In this document: piece by piece, positions 52,772 through 61,406 of the stretch
Layout: the number at the start of each line of letters is the position of its first letter
How positions within the stretch are numbered: position 1 is the first letter of the stretch
Assembly (NCBI RefSeq): GCF_001625365.1
Contig: NZ_LJJF01000002.1
Span: forward strand, 1,213,501-1,277,500
Length of the DNA: 64,000 nucleotides
Direction of reading: 5' to 3'
From: Streptomyces sp. MJM8645
GTDB lineage: Bacteria; Actinomycetota; Actinomycetes; Streptomycetales; Streptomycetaceae
Program-made: the position numbers and the translations under genes
The notes under the pieces: model-generated
Databases searched by the model: none
Told to the model about the DNA's origin: nothing
Seen by the model: the letters and a program-made list of their open reading frames with translations, nothing else

Positions 52772-52889
52772 GGCGACTTCCTCCTACCTACCTGACCGGG
52801 ACCTCCGGTGCACTGCCAACGCTCCCGCGCCGGGAAGGTTCTGCGGGTCCTCGGGCGCATCGGCTTCCGTGAGGCCAGGGCGGGACCCC

Positions 52890-53999
52890 TCAGTGTCCGG
52901 TCCGGTCCGGGTCGCAGGCCTGGCGGGCGGAGGCGGCGAGCCGGTCGGCGAGCGCGATGACGAGGCCGCGGAGTTCGTCCGGTCGCTCGATGACGAACGG
53001 CCGGTCGAGCGAGGCGAGTACGGGGGGCAGCCAGTCGAGCCGCTCCGCCCGCAGTTCGACGTGCAGCCACCGCTCGGTGTGCGGATCCGTTCCTTCCTTG
53101 GGCGCCGGTACGGGCTCCTCGATGCTCGCGACGCTGGCGGGGAGCCGGGCGCGGATCTGCTCGACCGTCCCGTGGATCCGCAGGGTCACCTCGTACCGGT
53201 ACGCGGCCTTGGCGAGCCCGGACAGGACGCGCCGGGCCGGATCGAGCCCGGCGGGCGGCTCGAACGAGCCCGGTAGGGGCCTCGCGTCCGCGATGCGATC
53301 GAGCCGGAAGGTCCGGTCCTGGCCGATCTCGGGATCGACCTCGGGATCGGTGCCCGTGACGTACCACCGCCCGGCGTGGGTGACGATCCCGTACGGGTGC
53401 AGCGTGCGTTCGCTCCGCCGGCCGTCCCGGGCGGTGTACCTGATCGAGAGCGGGCGGCGGTGGCGCACCGCGTCGGCGACGGCGAGCAGGACGCCCGTCT
53501 CCGGGGTGGCCGCCTCGCCTGGCTCGGCCGTGAAGGCGAGGGATTCCAGGACGGCGTCGAGCCGACGGGCGAGGCGCTCGGGCAGTACCCGGCGGATCTT
53601 GGCCGCCGCCGTCTCGCCCGCCGTTCCGGTCGCGGTCGCCGCCCCGCCCGCGGTCCCAGTCGCGGTCCCGGTCGCGGTCCCGCCCGCAGTCCCGCCCGCG
53701 GTCCCGGTCGCCGTCAGCAGCCCCGCCCTGCGGCCGACGACGAGGCCGAGCAGCACGGCGAGCGCCTCGTCGTCGTTGAGCATGAGCGGAGGCAGGCGGT
53801 ACCCGGGGGCGAGCCGGTACCCGCCGTAGCGGCCGCGGACCGCCTCGACGGGGATGTCGAGGTCGACCAGGTGGTCCACGTACCGCCGCACGGTACGCCC
53901 GTCGACGCCGAGCCGGTCGGCGAGTTCGGCCACTGTCCTGATGCCGCCCGACTGCAGGAGTTCCAGGAGGGTGAGCACGCGGCTGGTAGGTCGGCCCAT
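52890..53999 (-). CDS. WYL-domain (YafY-type) transcriptional regulator
   Basis: The ~369-residue protein has an N-terminal HTH_11 (RVLTLLELLQSGGIRTVAEL, then LGVDGRTVRRYVDHLV) and a WYL core (HRRPLSIRYTARDGRRSERTLHPYGIV, with GRWYVTGTDPE). A C-terminal WCX domain (ERWLHVELRAERLDWLPPVL) follows. WYL domains bind nucleic-acid ligands or small molecules and occur in DNA-damage and defence regulators. Residues ~95-135 hold an abnormal insertion of Thr/Ala/Gly repeats (TATGTAGGTAGGTATGT...) between the HTH linker and the WYL domain, encoded by a repetitive tract at 53615-53715. It is divergent from the VOC gene at 54096. Confidence 0.87.
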   Translation of the reverse strand: MGRPTSRVLTLLELLQSGGIRTVAELADRLGVDGRTVRRYVDHLVDLDIPVEAVRGRYGGYRLAPGYRLPPLMLNDDEALAVLLGLVVGRRAGLLTATGTAGGTAGGTATGTATGTAGGAATATGTAGETAAAKIRRVLPERLARRLDAVLESLAFTAEPGEAATPETGVLLAVADAVRHRRPLSIRYTARDGRRSERTLHPYGIVTHAGRWYVTGTDPEVDPEIGQDRTFRLDRIADARPLPGSFEPPAGLDPARRVLSGLAKAAYRYEVTLRIHGTVEQIRARLPASVASIEEPVPAPKEGTDPHTERWLHVELRAERLDWLPPVLASLDRPFVIERPDELRGLVIALADRLAASARQACDPDRTGH

Positions 54000-54095
54000 G
54001 TCCACGAGCCTAGCGCTGATACCGGACCGATTCTGTCCACTATTTCCTCTACCGTCCGGGGTGCAACGGCTTCACCGACCTGAGGAGAGCGCACC

Positions 54096-54494
54096 ATGGA
54101 CTTCGTTTCGATCCGGATCATCACGGGCGACATCGCACGCCTCGTCGGCTTCTACGAGCGGGCCACCGGGGTACGGGCGCACTGGTCCACCGAGGACTTC
54201 GCCGAACTGCGGACCGCCGGCGGGACCCTCGCGATCGGCAGCACCCGGACGGTGGCACTGTTCGCGCCCGGCTCCGCCCGTCCGGCCGACAACAACAGCG
54301 TGATCTTCGAATTCCTCGTCGCCGACGTGGACGACGTGTACCGGAACCTGACCGGCTTCGTCGCCGACTTCGTGACCGAGCCCACCACGATGCCCTGGGG
54401 CAACCGGTCGCTCCTGTTCCGTGACCCCGACGGCAACCTCGTCAACTTCTTCACCCCCGTCACACCGGCGGCCGTCGAGAAGTTCGCCCGCTGA
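54096..54494 (+). CDS. VOC (glyoxalase) superfamily protein
   Basis: The 132-residue single VOC unit reads MDFVSIRIITGDIARLVGFY, then NNSVIFEFLVADVDDVYRNL and NRSLLFRDPDGNLVNFFTP. The last is the typical metal-binding end of the fold. Such proteins act as glyoxalases, dioxygenases or antibiotic-binding resistance proteins. It is divergent from the WYL regulator, which probably controls it, an arrangement common in Streptomyces. Confidence 0.88.
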   Translation: MDFVSIRIITGDIARLVGFYERATGVRAHWSTEDFAELRTAGGTLAIGSTRTVALFAPGSARPADNNSVIFEFLVADVDDVYRNLTGFVADFVTEPTTMPWGNRSLLFRDPDGNLVNFFTPVTPAAVEKFAR

Positions 54495-54676
54495 CGACAG
54501 CCCGGCCGCCTGGGCGGGGGCCGGTCCCAGCGGCACGCTCCGCACCGGCTCGCGGGCCCGGGCCGCCGCCGGGGGTGGTCGCGGGCGGAGGGCGGCTGGG
54601 GCAACCTGGTACCACCACCCCGCCCGACCGCGACACCATGGGCCCGCCCCACCGCCGATCCCCTGAGGAGCACGTC

Positions 54677-55150
54677 ATGACCGACCGCACCCGCGAGCAC
54701 CTGCTCGCGGCCATCGAGATCGCGGCCGACGCCCGGGCGCACGGCAACCACCCCTTCGGAGCGCTGCTGACCGACCCCGCCGGGAACGTCCTGCTCACGG
54801 CCGAGAACTCGGTGCTCACCGACCGCGACGTCACCGCCCACGCGGAGACCAATCTGGTGCGGGAGGCCTCGCGCACCCTGGCCCCGACGCAGCTCGTCGA
54901 CGCCGTCCTGTACACGAGTACCGAACCGTGCGCGATGTGCGCCGGGGCGATCTACTGGAGCGGAATCCGCAAGGTCGTCTACGCGCTCGCCGGGGCGGAG
55001 CTGAACGCCATCGCCGGGGTGGACCCGGAGGAACCGGTGCTCGACCTGCCGTGCCGCCAGGTCTTCGCCGCCGGCGGCAGCACCGTGGAGGCGTCCGGCC
55101 CGCACCTCTTCGAGGAGGCCGCCGCGGTGCACACGGGGTACTGGGGGTAA
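54677..55150 (+). CDS. Nucleoside deaminase (CDA superfamily)
   Basis: The 157-residue deaminase has the zinc site HAETNLV (His and catalytic Glu) and PCAMCAGAIYWSGI (the two Cys). GNHPFGALLTDPAG precedes it, as in guanine deaminase/TadA-like enzymes. It removes an amino group from a purine or pyrimidine base. The ATG has GAGGAG upstream. It is independent of the neighbours. Confidence 0.9.
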   Translation: MTDRTREHLLAAIEIAADARAHGNHPFGALLTDPAGNVLLTAENSVLTDRDVTAHAETNLVREASRTLAPTQLVDAVLYTSTEPCAMCAGAIYWSGIRKVVYALAGAELNAIAGVDPEEPVLDLPCRQVFAAGGSTVEASGPHLFEEAAAVHTGYWG

Positions 55151-55199
55151 CGCTCCGGCCCGCCTCTTGGGACTCCTCGGTCGGACTGCTCAGGGCTGC

Positions 55200-55412
55200 T
55201 CAGTCCGGCGGCTCGGGCGGGCGGGGCACGCCGGGCTCAGGCTCAGGCCCGGGCGGCGCGGGTGACGGCGTAGCGGGGCCCGGGAGTACCGGATCCGGCG
55301 GCGGCTCGGGCACGCCGGGCGGCAGCGGAGGATCCGGCACCAGGGGCGGACTGACGGGTCCGACGGACTGGGACTGCGGCTGAGGCTGGAGCTGCGTGGA
55401 ACCGTACGGCAT
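55200..55412 (-). CDS. 70-residue proline-rich hypothetical protein
   Basis: ATG 18 bp after the PRC-barrel gene stop, with AAAGGGAG upstream. The product is MPYGSTQLQPQPQSQSVGP followed by a Pro/Glu/Gly-rich disordered tail. No domain, signal peptide or cysteine. It may be a linker-like structural protein, or a non-coding translation of a GC-rich stretch, but the ribosome binding site and spacing favour translation. Confidence 0.45.
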   Translation of the reverse strand: MPYGSTQLQPQPQSQSVGPVSPPLVPDPPLPPGVPEPPPDPVLPGPATPSPAPPGPEPEPGVPRPPEPPD

Positions 55413-55430
55413 GACTGCTGCTCCCTTTCG

Positions 55431-55799
55431 TCAGAAGATCCGACCGCCGTAGAACGGGTCGTAGTAGAGCCCGTAGCGGTCGCGGACGTCGGCCGACACG
55501 TCGGCCGCGCCGTCGTCGAGGCCGGGACCGTTCCTGATGTCGTCCTTGGACCGGTCGACGTACACCTTCTGCTCGCCGATCTCGATCCGGATCACGGTGC
55601 CGGCGGGCAGGAGCACCCGCCTGCCGAGGATCCACGGACCGGTGTCGACGACCAGGTGCTGGGCGCCGACGGCCTCGGACAGCTTGTCGATCTTGCCGAT
55701 CGCTCCGTCGGTGGCCTCGACGTGGAAGCCGATGAGGTCGGTGCCCGCCGTGTGACCGGCGGTGTCCCGGAACTCCCAGATGTTGACGCGATCACTCAC
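55431..55799 (-). CDS. PRC-barrel domain protein
   Basis: The 122-residue protein has one PRC-barrel: DLIGFHVEATDGAIGKIDKL, then GAQHLVVDTGPWILGRRVLLPAG with VIRIEIGEQKVYVDRSKDDI. The barrel binds RNA or protein partners; Streptomyces has many small PRC proteins linked to stress. Its C-terminus (RDRYGLYYDPFYGGRIF) is aromatic-rich. It precedes the proline-rich ORF and follows an SRPBCC gene on the same strand. Confidence 0.85.
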   Translation of the reverse strand: MSDRVNIWEFRDTAGHTAGTDLIGFHVEATDGAIGKIDKLSEAVGAQHLVVDTGPWILGRRVLLPAGTVIRIEIGEQKVYVDRSKDDIRNGPGLDDGAADVSADVRDRYGLYYDPFYGGRIF

Positions 55800-55928
55800 G
55801 ACCGTCTCCTTCCGTCGTCGGGTCTGGCTGTCGGGTCCGGCTGTCAGGTTTGGCTGTCAGGTCTGACTGCCTGATCGGGCTGTCGGATCGGGCTGTCGGT
55901 ACGCTTCGGCTGCCCCCGATCCGGAGGT

Positions 55929-56381
55929 TCATGCCACTGTGTCGTCGACCGTGGCCTCGACCGGCCCGCCGCCCTCCTCGACGTGACGCTTGAAGTCGGT
56001 CAGGTCGTCGATCACCCGCCGGTCGACGAACCCGAGGGCCTCCGCGAGGTGCTCCCAGAGCCCGTGCGGTTCGACCTCCAGCTGGAACATCACCCGGGTG
56101 GCGGCGTCGCCCACGGCGTGGAAGGTGACCACACCCTGGTGCCGCACCGGGCCAGGGCCGCTGTCCCACGCCACGCGGTCGTTCTCCACCAGCTCCGTGG
56201 TCACGGCCCTGAACTCGCGCGGGCCGGCGGCGGTACGGACCACCCAGCTGGTGTCCTGGCCCGACCGGTCGACCCTGACCACACCCCGCATGAACTGCGG
56301 GAACTCCTCACACCTGACCCAGCTCTCGTAGACCGTGCCGAGCGGCGCCGCCACCTCGACGGACTCCTCGATCCGGTGCAT
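55929..56381 (-). CDS. SRPBCC family protein (polyketide cyclase-like fold)
   Basis: The 150-residue helix-grip protein reads MHRIEESVEVAAPLGTVYES, then EFPQFMRGVVRVDRSGQDTS, VAWDSGPGPVRHQGVVTFHA and RVMFQLEVEPHGLWEHLAEA. This is a typical START/SRPBCC profile binding a hydrophobic ligand. The ATG at 56381 follows AGGAGGAG. It may be co-transcribed with the PRC-barrel gene, as often in actinomycetes with stress-related pairs. Confidence 0.87.
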   Translation of the reverse strand: MHRIEESVEVAAPLGTVYESWVRCEEFPQFMRGVVRVDRSGQDTSWVVRTAAGPREFRAVTTELVENDRVAWDSGPGPVRHQGVVTFHAVGDAATRVMFQLEVEPHGLWEHLAEALGFVDRRVIDDLTDFKRHVEEGGGPVEATVDDTVA

Positions 56382-56707
56382 CGCTCCTCCTGACATGTCG
56401 GTGCCCGCCCGGCCGGCGGGCCTTCAAGCCCCGGCTGCCCCGTTCCCGGGCCGATATGCACCCCGCCTGAACCCTCGACGCGGACCCTCGGCCCGTCCTC
56501 CTCACCCGTCTCCCCCGCCTCATCCCCCTCACCCGAACGGCCCATCGCCGTTGCCGGACCCCCACCTCACCTCCGGCAGGTGTGAATCCCGCCGAACGGG
56601 AAAACGGGGTCCGGGAAGCGGACCCGGGGAAGGCCCGCCCACAGCGCCGGCCCGGGGAAGGCCGGCCCACAGCGCCGCGCTGCGGCCGTCGCGGGAGGAG
56701 AGCGAGC

Positions 56708-57784
56708 GTGTGGTGGAGCCTGTTCCGTCTGCTCCTGGCAGGTACGGGGGTGGCCCTGACCACCTACGTCCTGGACCGGACCGCCGAACGGCTGGTCCGC
56801 AGATTCGCCCCGCACCGGCCCGGCAGCGTCATGCCGGGGATGCTGCGCAGCTGCCGGCGTCCCCTGGTCACCGTGCTCGCCACCTCCCTGTCCCTCGCCG
56901 TCCAGCCGTGGGTCGGTGGTTCGCCGGAGACCCGGGAGCAGCTGCACCACGTCCTGGTCCTGCTGGCGATCGCCTCCGGTGGATGGCTCGGCGCCCGGGC
57001 GGTCGGGCTCGTCGTCGAAGGCGCCGTCCGCCTCGCCGTCCACCGCCGCGACCCCTCCTCGGCCGGCCGCGCCCGCACCCAGGCGGGTCTGCTCGGCCGG
57101 ATCTGCCAGGCGATCATCGCGATCGCCGCCCTGGGCGCGATGCTGATGACCTTCCCCTCCGTACGCGGCATCGGGACCAGTCTGCTCGCCTCGGCGGGCC
57201 TGGTCGGTGTGGTCGCGGGCATCGCCGCGCAGAGCGTGCTGGCCAACCTCTTCGCCGGGGTGCAGCTGGCCTTCGGCGACCTGGTCCGGATCGGCGACGT
57301 GGTCGTGGTGTCCGGCGAGTGGGGCACCGTGGAGGAGATCACCCTCACCGCGGTGGTGATCGCCACCTGGGACCAGCGCCGCCTGGTGATGCCGATGTCC
57401 TACTTCGCAGGCCGCCCGTTCGAGAACTGGTCGCGCCGCTCCAGCCGGATCACCGGCACCGCCTTCCTCCACCTCGACCACCGGGCCCCGATCCCCCTGC
57501 TGCGCAAGGAGTTCGACGCGTTCCTCGCCGACAGCCCCCTCTGGGACGGCCAGGGCAGCGCCCTACAGGTCGTCGACACCACGCCCACCACCATCGTGGT
57601 CCGGCTCCTGGCGACCGCCGCCAACGCCGACGACGCGTTCTCCCTCCGCTGCCAGCTCCGCGAGCACCTGGTGACGCACATCTGCGAACACCACCCCGAG
57701 GCGCTCCCCCGGGTGTCCGTCACCCCGGCGCCCCGGACCGAGCCGGACACCTCGCGCGTCCCCTTCCCGCCACCCGCTCAGTAG
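56708..57784 (+). CDS. MscS-type mechanosensitive ion channel
   Basis: The 358-residue protein has three to four N-terminal membrane helices and a pore-lining TM3 region with ASAGLVGVVAGIAAQSVLANL. The MscS beta domain (FAGVQLAFGDLVRIGDVVVV, then GTVEEITLTAVVIATWDQRR) and a C-terminal alpha-beta domain follow. It releases turgor on hypo-osmotic shock. The GTG 56708 is chosen for GGGAGGAG; an in-frame extension upstream of 42 residues is poorly supported. It stands between SRPBCC and DinB-like genes. Confidence 0.88.
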   Translation: MWWSLFRLLLAGTGVALTTYVLDRTAERLVRRFAPHRPGSVMPGMLRSCRRPLVTVLATSLSLAVQPWVGGSPETREQLHHVLVLLAIASGGWLGARAVGLVVEGAVRLAVHRRDPSSAGRARTQAGLLGRICQAIIAIAALGAMLMTFPSVRGIGTSLLASAGLVGVVAGIAAQSVLANLFAGVQLAFGDLVRIGDVVVVSGEWGTVEEITLTAVVIATWDQRRLVMPMSYFAGRPFENWSRRSSRITGTAFLHLDHRAPIPLLRKEFDAFLADSPLWDGQGSALQVVDTTPTTIVVRLLATAANADDAFSLRCQLREHLVTHICEHHPEALPRVSVTPAPRTEPDTSRVPFPPPAQ

Positions 57785-57799
57785 TCACCCAGTAGCCCC

Positions 57800-58570
57800 T
57801 CAGTAGCCGCTCAGCAGAGCACGCACCCGTCGCAGCTCCTCCGGAACGGCCGTGCTGTGCCAGCGGCCCGGGTCCGCCGGACGTCGCCCCCACAACAGCA
57901 GGACGCGCACCGCGGCGTCGCTCTCGATGGTGGCCGGGCCCTCGGGCGGGGCCAGGGTGATGGACGCGCCACCGGCGTCCGCGGTCACCAGGACGTCGTC
58001 GGTCCCGGGGACGCGCAGGCGGGCCTCGACGCGCCCCCCGGGCCCGAGGTCGAGGCCGGCCACGCCCCGGGCCAGCAGCGGCCGGCCGACCAGCCGCACA
58101 CTGTGCGACGTCATCCACGGCTCGGCGAGCGCCTCCCGGGCCGTACGGTCGTCGCCGGTGAGGTCCCACCGGTGGAGGATCAGCTCCTCGCGCAGGTGCT
58201 CGGCGAAGAACGGCACCGTCACGGTCCGGCCGGTCCACCGCACCTCGGTGTCCGGGGGCAGGTCGCTCTCCGCGGCCGCGGCGACCTCGGCCAGTTCGGC
58301 GCAGCGGGCGGCGAAGGCCTCCCACAGCTGTGCGTCGGACATCCGCCGGTACGGCTCCTCCCGATCGAAGCCGCGGGTCTCCACGGGCTCGCCCGCGTGG
58401 AAGGCGCGCAGGACGCGGGCGAGTTCCTCGGCGTTGCCGGTCTGGTGGGCGAGGACGTCCCGCACCGTCCACGCCTCGCACCACGTCCCGTCGTCGGGCC
58501 TGCGTTCCTGGACCGCCCGCACGAACGGGACGAGTTCCGGCAGGACGTCACTGACCGCAGCGGGAATCAT
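57800..58570 (-). CDS. Maleylpyruvate-isomerase-N/DinB-like family protein
   Basis: The 256-residue product has the TIGR03083-type helical-bundle N-terminus: DGTWCEAWTVRDVLAHQTGNAE with an essential-looking His, and VPFFAEHLREELILHRWDL with a second His pair. It ends with an MDMPI-C-like domain (APPEGPATIESDAAVRVLLLWGRR). Such proteins bind metal and mycothiol, and serve as thiol-dependent transferases or isomerases. Convergent with MscS. Confidence 0.85.
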   Translation of the reverse strand: MIPAAVSDVLPELVPFVRAVQERRPDDGTWCEAWTVRDVLAHQTGNAEELARVLRAFHAGEPVETRGFDREEPYRRMSDAQLWEAFAARCAELAEVAAAAESDLPPDTEVRWTGRTVTVPFFAEHLREELILHRWDLTGDDRTAREALAEPWMTSHSVRLVGRPLLARGVAGLDLGPGGRVEARLRVPGTDDVLVTADAGGASITLAPPEGPATIESDAAVRVLLLWGRRPADPGRWHSTAVPEELRRVRALLSGY

Positions 58571-58692
58571 GCGCCATGGGTATCCCGGCAGCCGCGCCGG
58601 GCAAACCTGCCGCCCGACAGTTCGACTGCCGGACGGTCACCTGGCGGTCCGGCCGGTATCCGTGGGCCCTCGTCGGCGACCGGACGACAAAT

Positions 58693-58706
58693 GTTGATTC
58701 TTCAAC
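58693..58706. promoter_or_regulatory. Inverted repeat GTTGA-TTCT-TCAAC, candidate MarR-type operator
   Basis: A 14-bp element of the kind bound by MarR-family repressors, 67 bp upstream of the GNAT gene. It lies in a locally AT-richer stretch (ACAAATGTTGATTC), so it probably overlaps a promoter. Confidence 0.5.
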
Positions 58707-58772
58707 TACAGTGGCGATGTCGCGCCACCCGCCACCGGCCCTCCCGGGCCGCCCCCACCTTGCGGAGGAACC

Positions 58773-59078
58773 ATGGACCAGCTCGTCACCGACAACACCG
58801 AGAAGTCGCGCTTCGAGATCCAGGACGGCGGCGAACTCGCCGGCTTCGCCGAGTACCACCGCTCCGGCGACGAGATCGCCTTCATCCACACCGAGATCGA
58901 CCCCCGCTTCGAGGGCCGCGGCCTGGCCGGCCGCCTGGCACGCGCGGCACTGGACACGGCCCGCGAGCAGGCACTCGCCGTACTCCCCTACTGCCCCTTC
59001 ATCCGCGGCTGGATCACCAAGCACCCCGAGTACACCGACCTGGTCCCCGCCTCCCACCGAGCCCGCTTCGGCCTCTGA
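58773..59078 (+). CDS. Small GNAT-like N-acetyltransferase (YjdJ-type)
   Basis: The 101-residue protein contains the GCN5-related acetyl-CoA site FIHTEIDPRFEGRGLAGRLARAAL and the C-terminal PYCPFIRGWITKHPEY. It is one of the short single-domain acetyltransferases found across bacteria. The ATG follows TGCGGAGGAACC. It is downstream of a MarR-type operator, so expression is probably inducible. Confidence 0.88.
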   Translation: MDQLVTDNTEKSRFEIQDGGELAGFAEYHRSGDEIAFIHTEIDPRFEGRGLAGRLARAALDTAREQALAVLPYCPFIRGWITKHPEYTDLVPASHRARFGL

Positions 59079-59195
59079 GCCGCAGGCCGGCCGGCGCCAC
59101 GGCGACAAGCGGGAGGCTCCCCGGCCCCGGATTGCCAACTTCCCTTCCGGGGAGGCGGCTTGCCGGGCGCAGTGATGCCTCGCACAATCGCTGTC

Positions 59196-59942
59196 ATGTC
59201 GACGAACACCTCGGAAAGCCACTCCGCGCCGTCCCCGGCCCCGGCCCCCGGCAGGCGCGTGCTCCTGATCGGCGCGTCCCGGGGCCTCGGCCTCGCCCTC
59301 GCCCAGGAATGGGCGCGGGCCGGCTGGCAGGTCGTGGCCACCGTGCGCGGCTCGGGCCGGACCGGGCTGCACGAGCTCGCCGATGCCGACGCCCACGCCG
59401 GGCAGGTCGAGATCGAGACCGTCGACATCACCGAGCCCGAGCAGGTCGCGGCGCTGAGCGGTCGCCTGGCCGGCCGGACGTTCGACCTGCTCTTCGTGAA
59501 CGCCGGCGTCACGAACCAGCCCGAGGGTACGGTGGCGCAGACCTCCACCGAGGAGTTCGTCCGCGTCATGGTCACCAACGCGCTGAGCCCGCTGCGCGTC
59601 ATCGAGGCCCTCCAGGACCTCGTCGAGCCAGCGGGCACGATCGCGGTGATGTCCTCGGGCCAGGGCAGCGTGGCCAACAACGAGCGCGGCGGCCACGAGG
59701 TGTACCGCGGCAGCAAGGCCGCGCTCAACACGTTCATGCGCAGCTACGCGGCCCGGCACAGCGGCGAACCCCGGTCCCTGGTCCTGATGGCCCCCGGCTG
59801 GGTGCGCACCGACATGGGCGGCTCGGACGCCCTGCTCGGCATCGACGAGAGCATCCCGAACGTGGTCAGGACGCTCGACGCCCTCCGGAGCAGCCCGGGC
59901 CTGCACTACGTCGACTACCTCGGCCGAACCGTGGCCTGGTGA
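59196..59942 (+). CDS. Short-chain dehydrogenase/reductase
   Basis: The ~248-residue SDR starts with a short polar tail, then RRVLLIGASRGLGLALAQEW, DLLFVNAGVTNQPEG (NAG), IAVMSSGQGSVANN with catalytic Ser and EVYRGSKAALNTFM (YxxxK). The ATG at 59196 is chosen by homology start. The region just upstream has little ribosome binding site and may be leaderless. It is convergent with the epoxide-hydrolase-like gene. Confidence 0.87.
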   Translation: MSTNTSESHSAPSPAPAPGRRVLLIGASRGLGLALAQEWARAGWQVVATVRGSGRTGLHELADADAHAGQVEIETVDITEPEQVAALSGRLAGRTFDLLFVNAGVTNQPEGTVAQTSTEEFVRVMVTNALSPLRVIEALQDLVEPAGTIAVMSSGQGSVANNERGGHEVYRGSKAALNTFMRSYAARHSGEPRSLVLMAPGWVRTDMGGSDALLGIDESIPNVVRTLDALRSSPGLHYVDYLGRTVAW

Positions 59943-60027
59943 GCGCGGCGCTCCGGAACACCACGGCGCTGATGGGCCGCGGGTTCGACCCGACCGTCGA
60001 GCCCGCGCAGCACCCTGCTCCCCCCGC

Positions 60028-61011
60028 TCAGGAGGGGAGGGAGGCGAGCCAGTCGGTCAGGATCCGGTTGACCTCGGTGGGGCGTTCCTGCTGGACCCAG
60101 TGCCCGCAGCCGTCGAGGATGTGGCTGGAGAGCAGGCCGGGCAGGGTCGCGGGGTAGGCCGCGATCGCGTCGGCCAGCCAGGTGGTGGAGGCGTCCCGGC
60201 TTCCGCCGATGAACAGGGACGGCTGGGTGACGGGGGCACCGTCGAAGTCGGCGAGGTCCTCCCAGTCCCGGTCCATGTTCCGGTAGCGGCCCAGCGCCCC
60301 GCTCATGCCGGTTCGCTCGAACTCTCCGGCGTAGACGTCGAGTTCATCCGCGCCGAGCCAGCCGGGCCGCCGTCCGGCGGGGAACCGGTCACGAAGTGTC
60401 CCGCCACGGCTGACGAAGTGCGGGTCGGGTGCGCCGGCCGCCGGCATGGTGTCGGCGGACAACGCGGCGTAGAAGCCCGCGAGCCAGCCGCGCACGTCCG
60501 GTTCGATCTCGGCCTCGGCCCGGCCCGGCTCCTGGAAGTAGGAGACGTAGAACTCCTCGTCGCCGCCCAGTTGCGCGAAGGCTTCGCTGGGCCTCGGTCC
60601 GCCCCTCGGGAGGTAGGGAACGCTCAGCAGCCCCACGGCACGGAAGACGTCCGGTCGGATCAGGGCGGAGTTGGCGGCGATGGTCGAGCCCCAGTCGTGG
60701 CCGACGATCACCGCGGACCGTTCGCCCAGGGCGTGCACCACCGCGACGTTGTCCTCGACCAGGTCGAACATCCGGTACGCGGTCACCTCCTCGGGCCTGG
60801 AGGAGCGCCCGTACCCGCGGACATCGATGGCGACCGCGCGGTATCCGGCAGCGGCCAGCACCGGCAACTGGTGGCGCCAGGAGTACCAGGACTCCGGGAA
60901 CCCGTGCAGCAGCAGGACCAGCGGCCCGGTGCCCTGCTCCACCAGGTGGATCCGGCCGGCGGGCGACGGGACCAGCCGGTGAGTGGGGCCCGTGGTCCGC
61001 GACGGTGACAT
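60028..61011 (-). CDS. Alpha/beta hydrolase, epoxide-hydrolase-like
   Basis: The 327-residue protein has the HGFPESWYSWRHQLPVLA oxyanion motif, GYGRSSRP, and the nucleophile elbow VGHDWGSTIA (Asp). A cap domain follows, and the C-terminal HILDGCGHWVQQERP supplies the catalytic His. The Asp nucleophile with HGFPE fits soluble epoxide hydrolases and dehalogenases. The ATG follows AGGAGG. A perfect 17-bp palindrome (61049-61065) upstream suggests a dedicated repressor. Confidence 0.9.
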   Translation of the reverse strand: MSPSRTTGPTHRLVPSPAGRIHLVEQGTGPLVLLLHGFPESWYSWRHQLPVLAAAGYRAVAIDVRGYGRSSRPEEVTAYRMFDLVEDNVAVVHALGERSAVIVGHDWGSTIAANSALIRPDVFRAVGLLSVPYLPRGGPRPSEAFAQLGGDEEFYVSYFQEPGRAEAEIEPDVRGWLAGFYAALSADTMPAAGAPDPHFVSRGGTLRDRFPAGRRPGWLGADELDVYAGEFERTGMSGALGRYRNMDRDWEDLADFDGAPVTQPSLFIGGSRDASTTWLADAIAAYPATLPGLLSSHILDGCGHWVQQERPTEVNRILTDWLASLPS

Positions 61012-61048
61012 GTGTCCTCCTGGGATCTCGATCCGGCGTACGCCAAGT

Positions 61049-61065
61049 TCGGTTCGGCGAACCGA
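61049..61065. promoter_or_regulatory. 17-bp perfect palindrome upstream of the hydrolase gene
   Basis: TCGGTTCG-G-CGAACCGA lies 38 bp upstream of the hydrolase start codon. It is a strong candidate operator for an unknown homodimeric regulator. Confidence 0.65.
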
Positions 61066-61406
61066 CATTCGACGACCCGCTGTTCGGCGGCGTGATGCCG
61101 ATGCAGTGCTGACGCAGTGCCGATCATGCTGCGCGCGTACCGCGGAGGGCGAGGCCTGTTGCCATTTCAGCAAACCGACCCGCGGCCCGCCCGTGGCGAT
61201 GCTCCGATCGATCGCCACTATGGCCCGCACGGCTACGTTCTCGCGAGCAGCGCACTCAACTGCCCGATCCAGGTGTTCCGTAGGCAAACGCCCAGTTCCG
61301 GGCGGTCGAAGCGGCATCAAACCCACCGAGTCGTTCGGCACAGCCCACATGTTTCTCGCGAAGGTGTGCAAGGTGGCGCCGAGACGACACAGGTTCGCGC
61401 TGCGGG
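61066..61406. other. Intergenic region, no gene recognised
   Basis: About 340 bp between the hydrolase operator and the end of the convergent 200-residue gene. No frame with codon bias and a ribosome binding site was found. GC is locally lower than in neighbouring genes, suggesting old regulatory or degenerate DNA. Confidence 0.5.
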
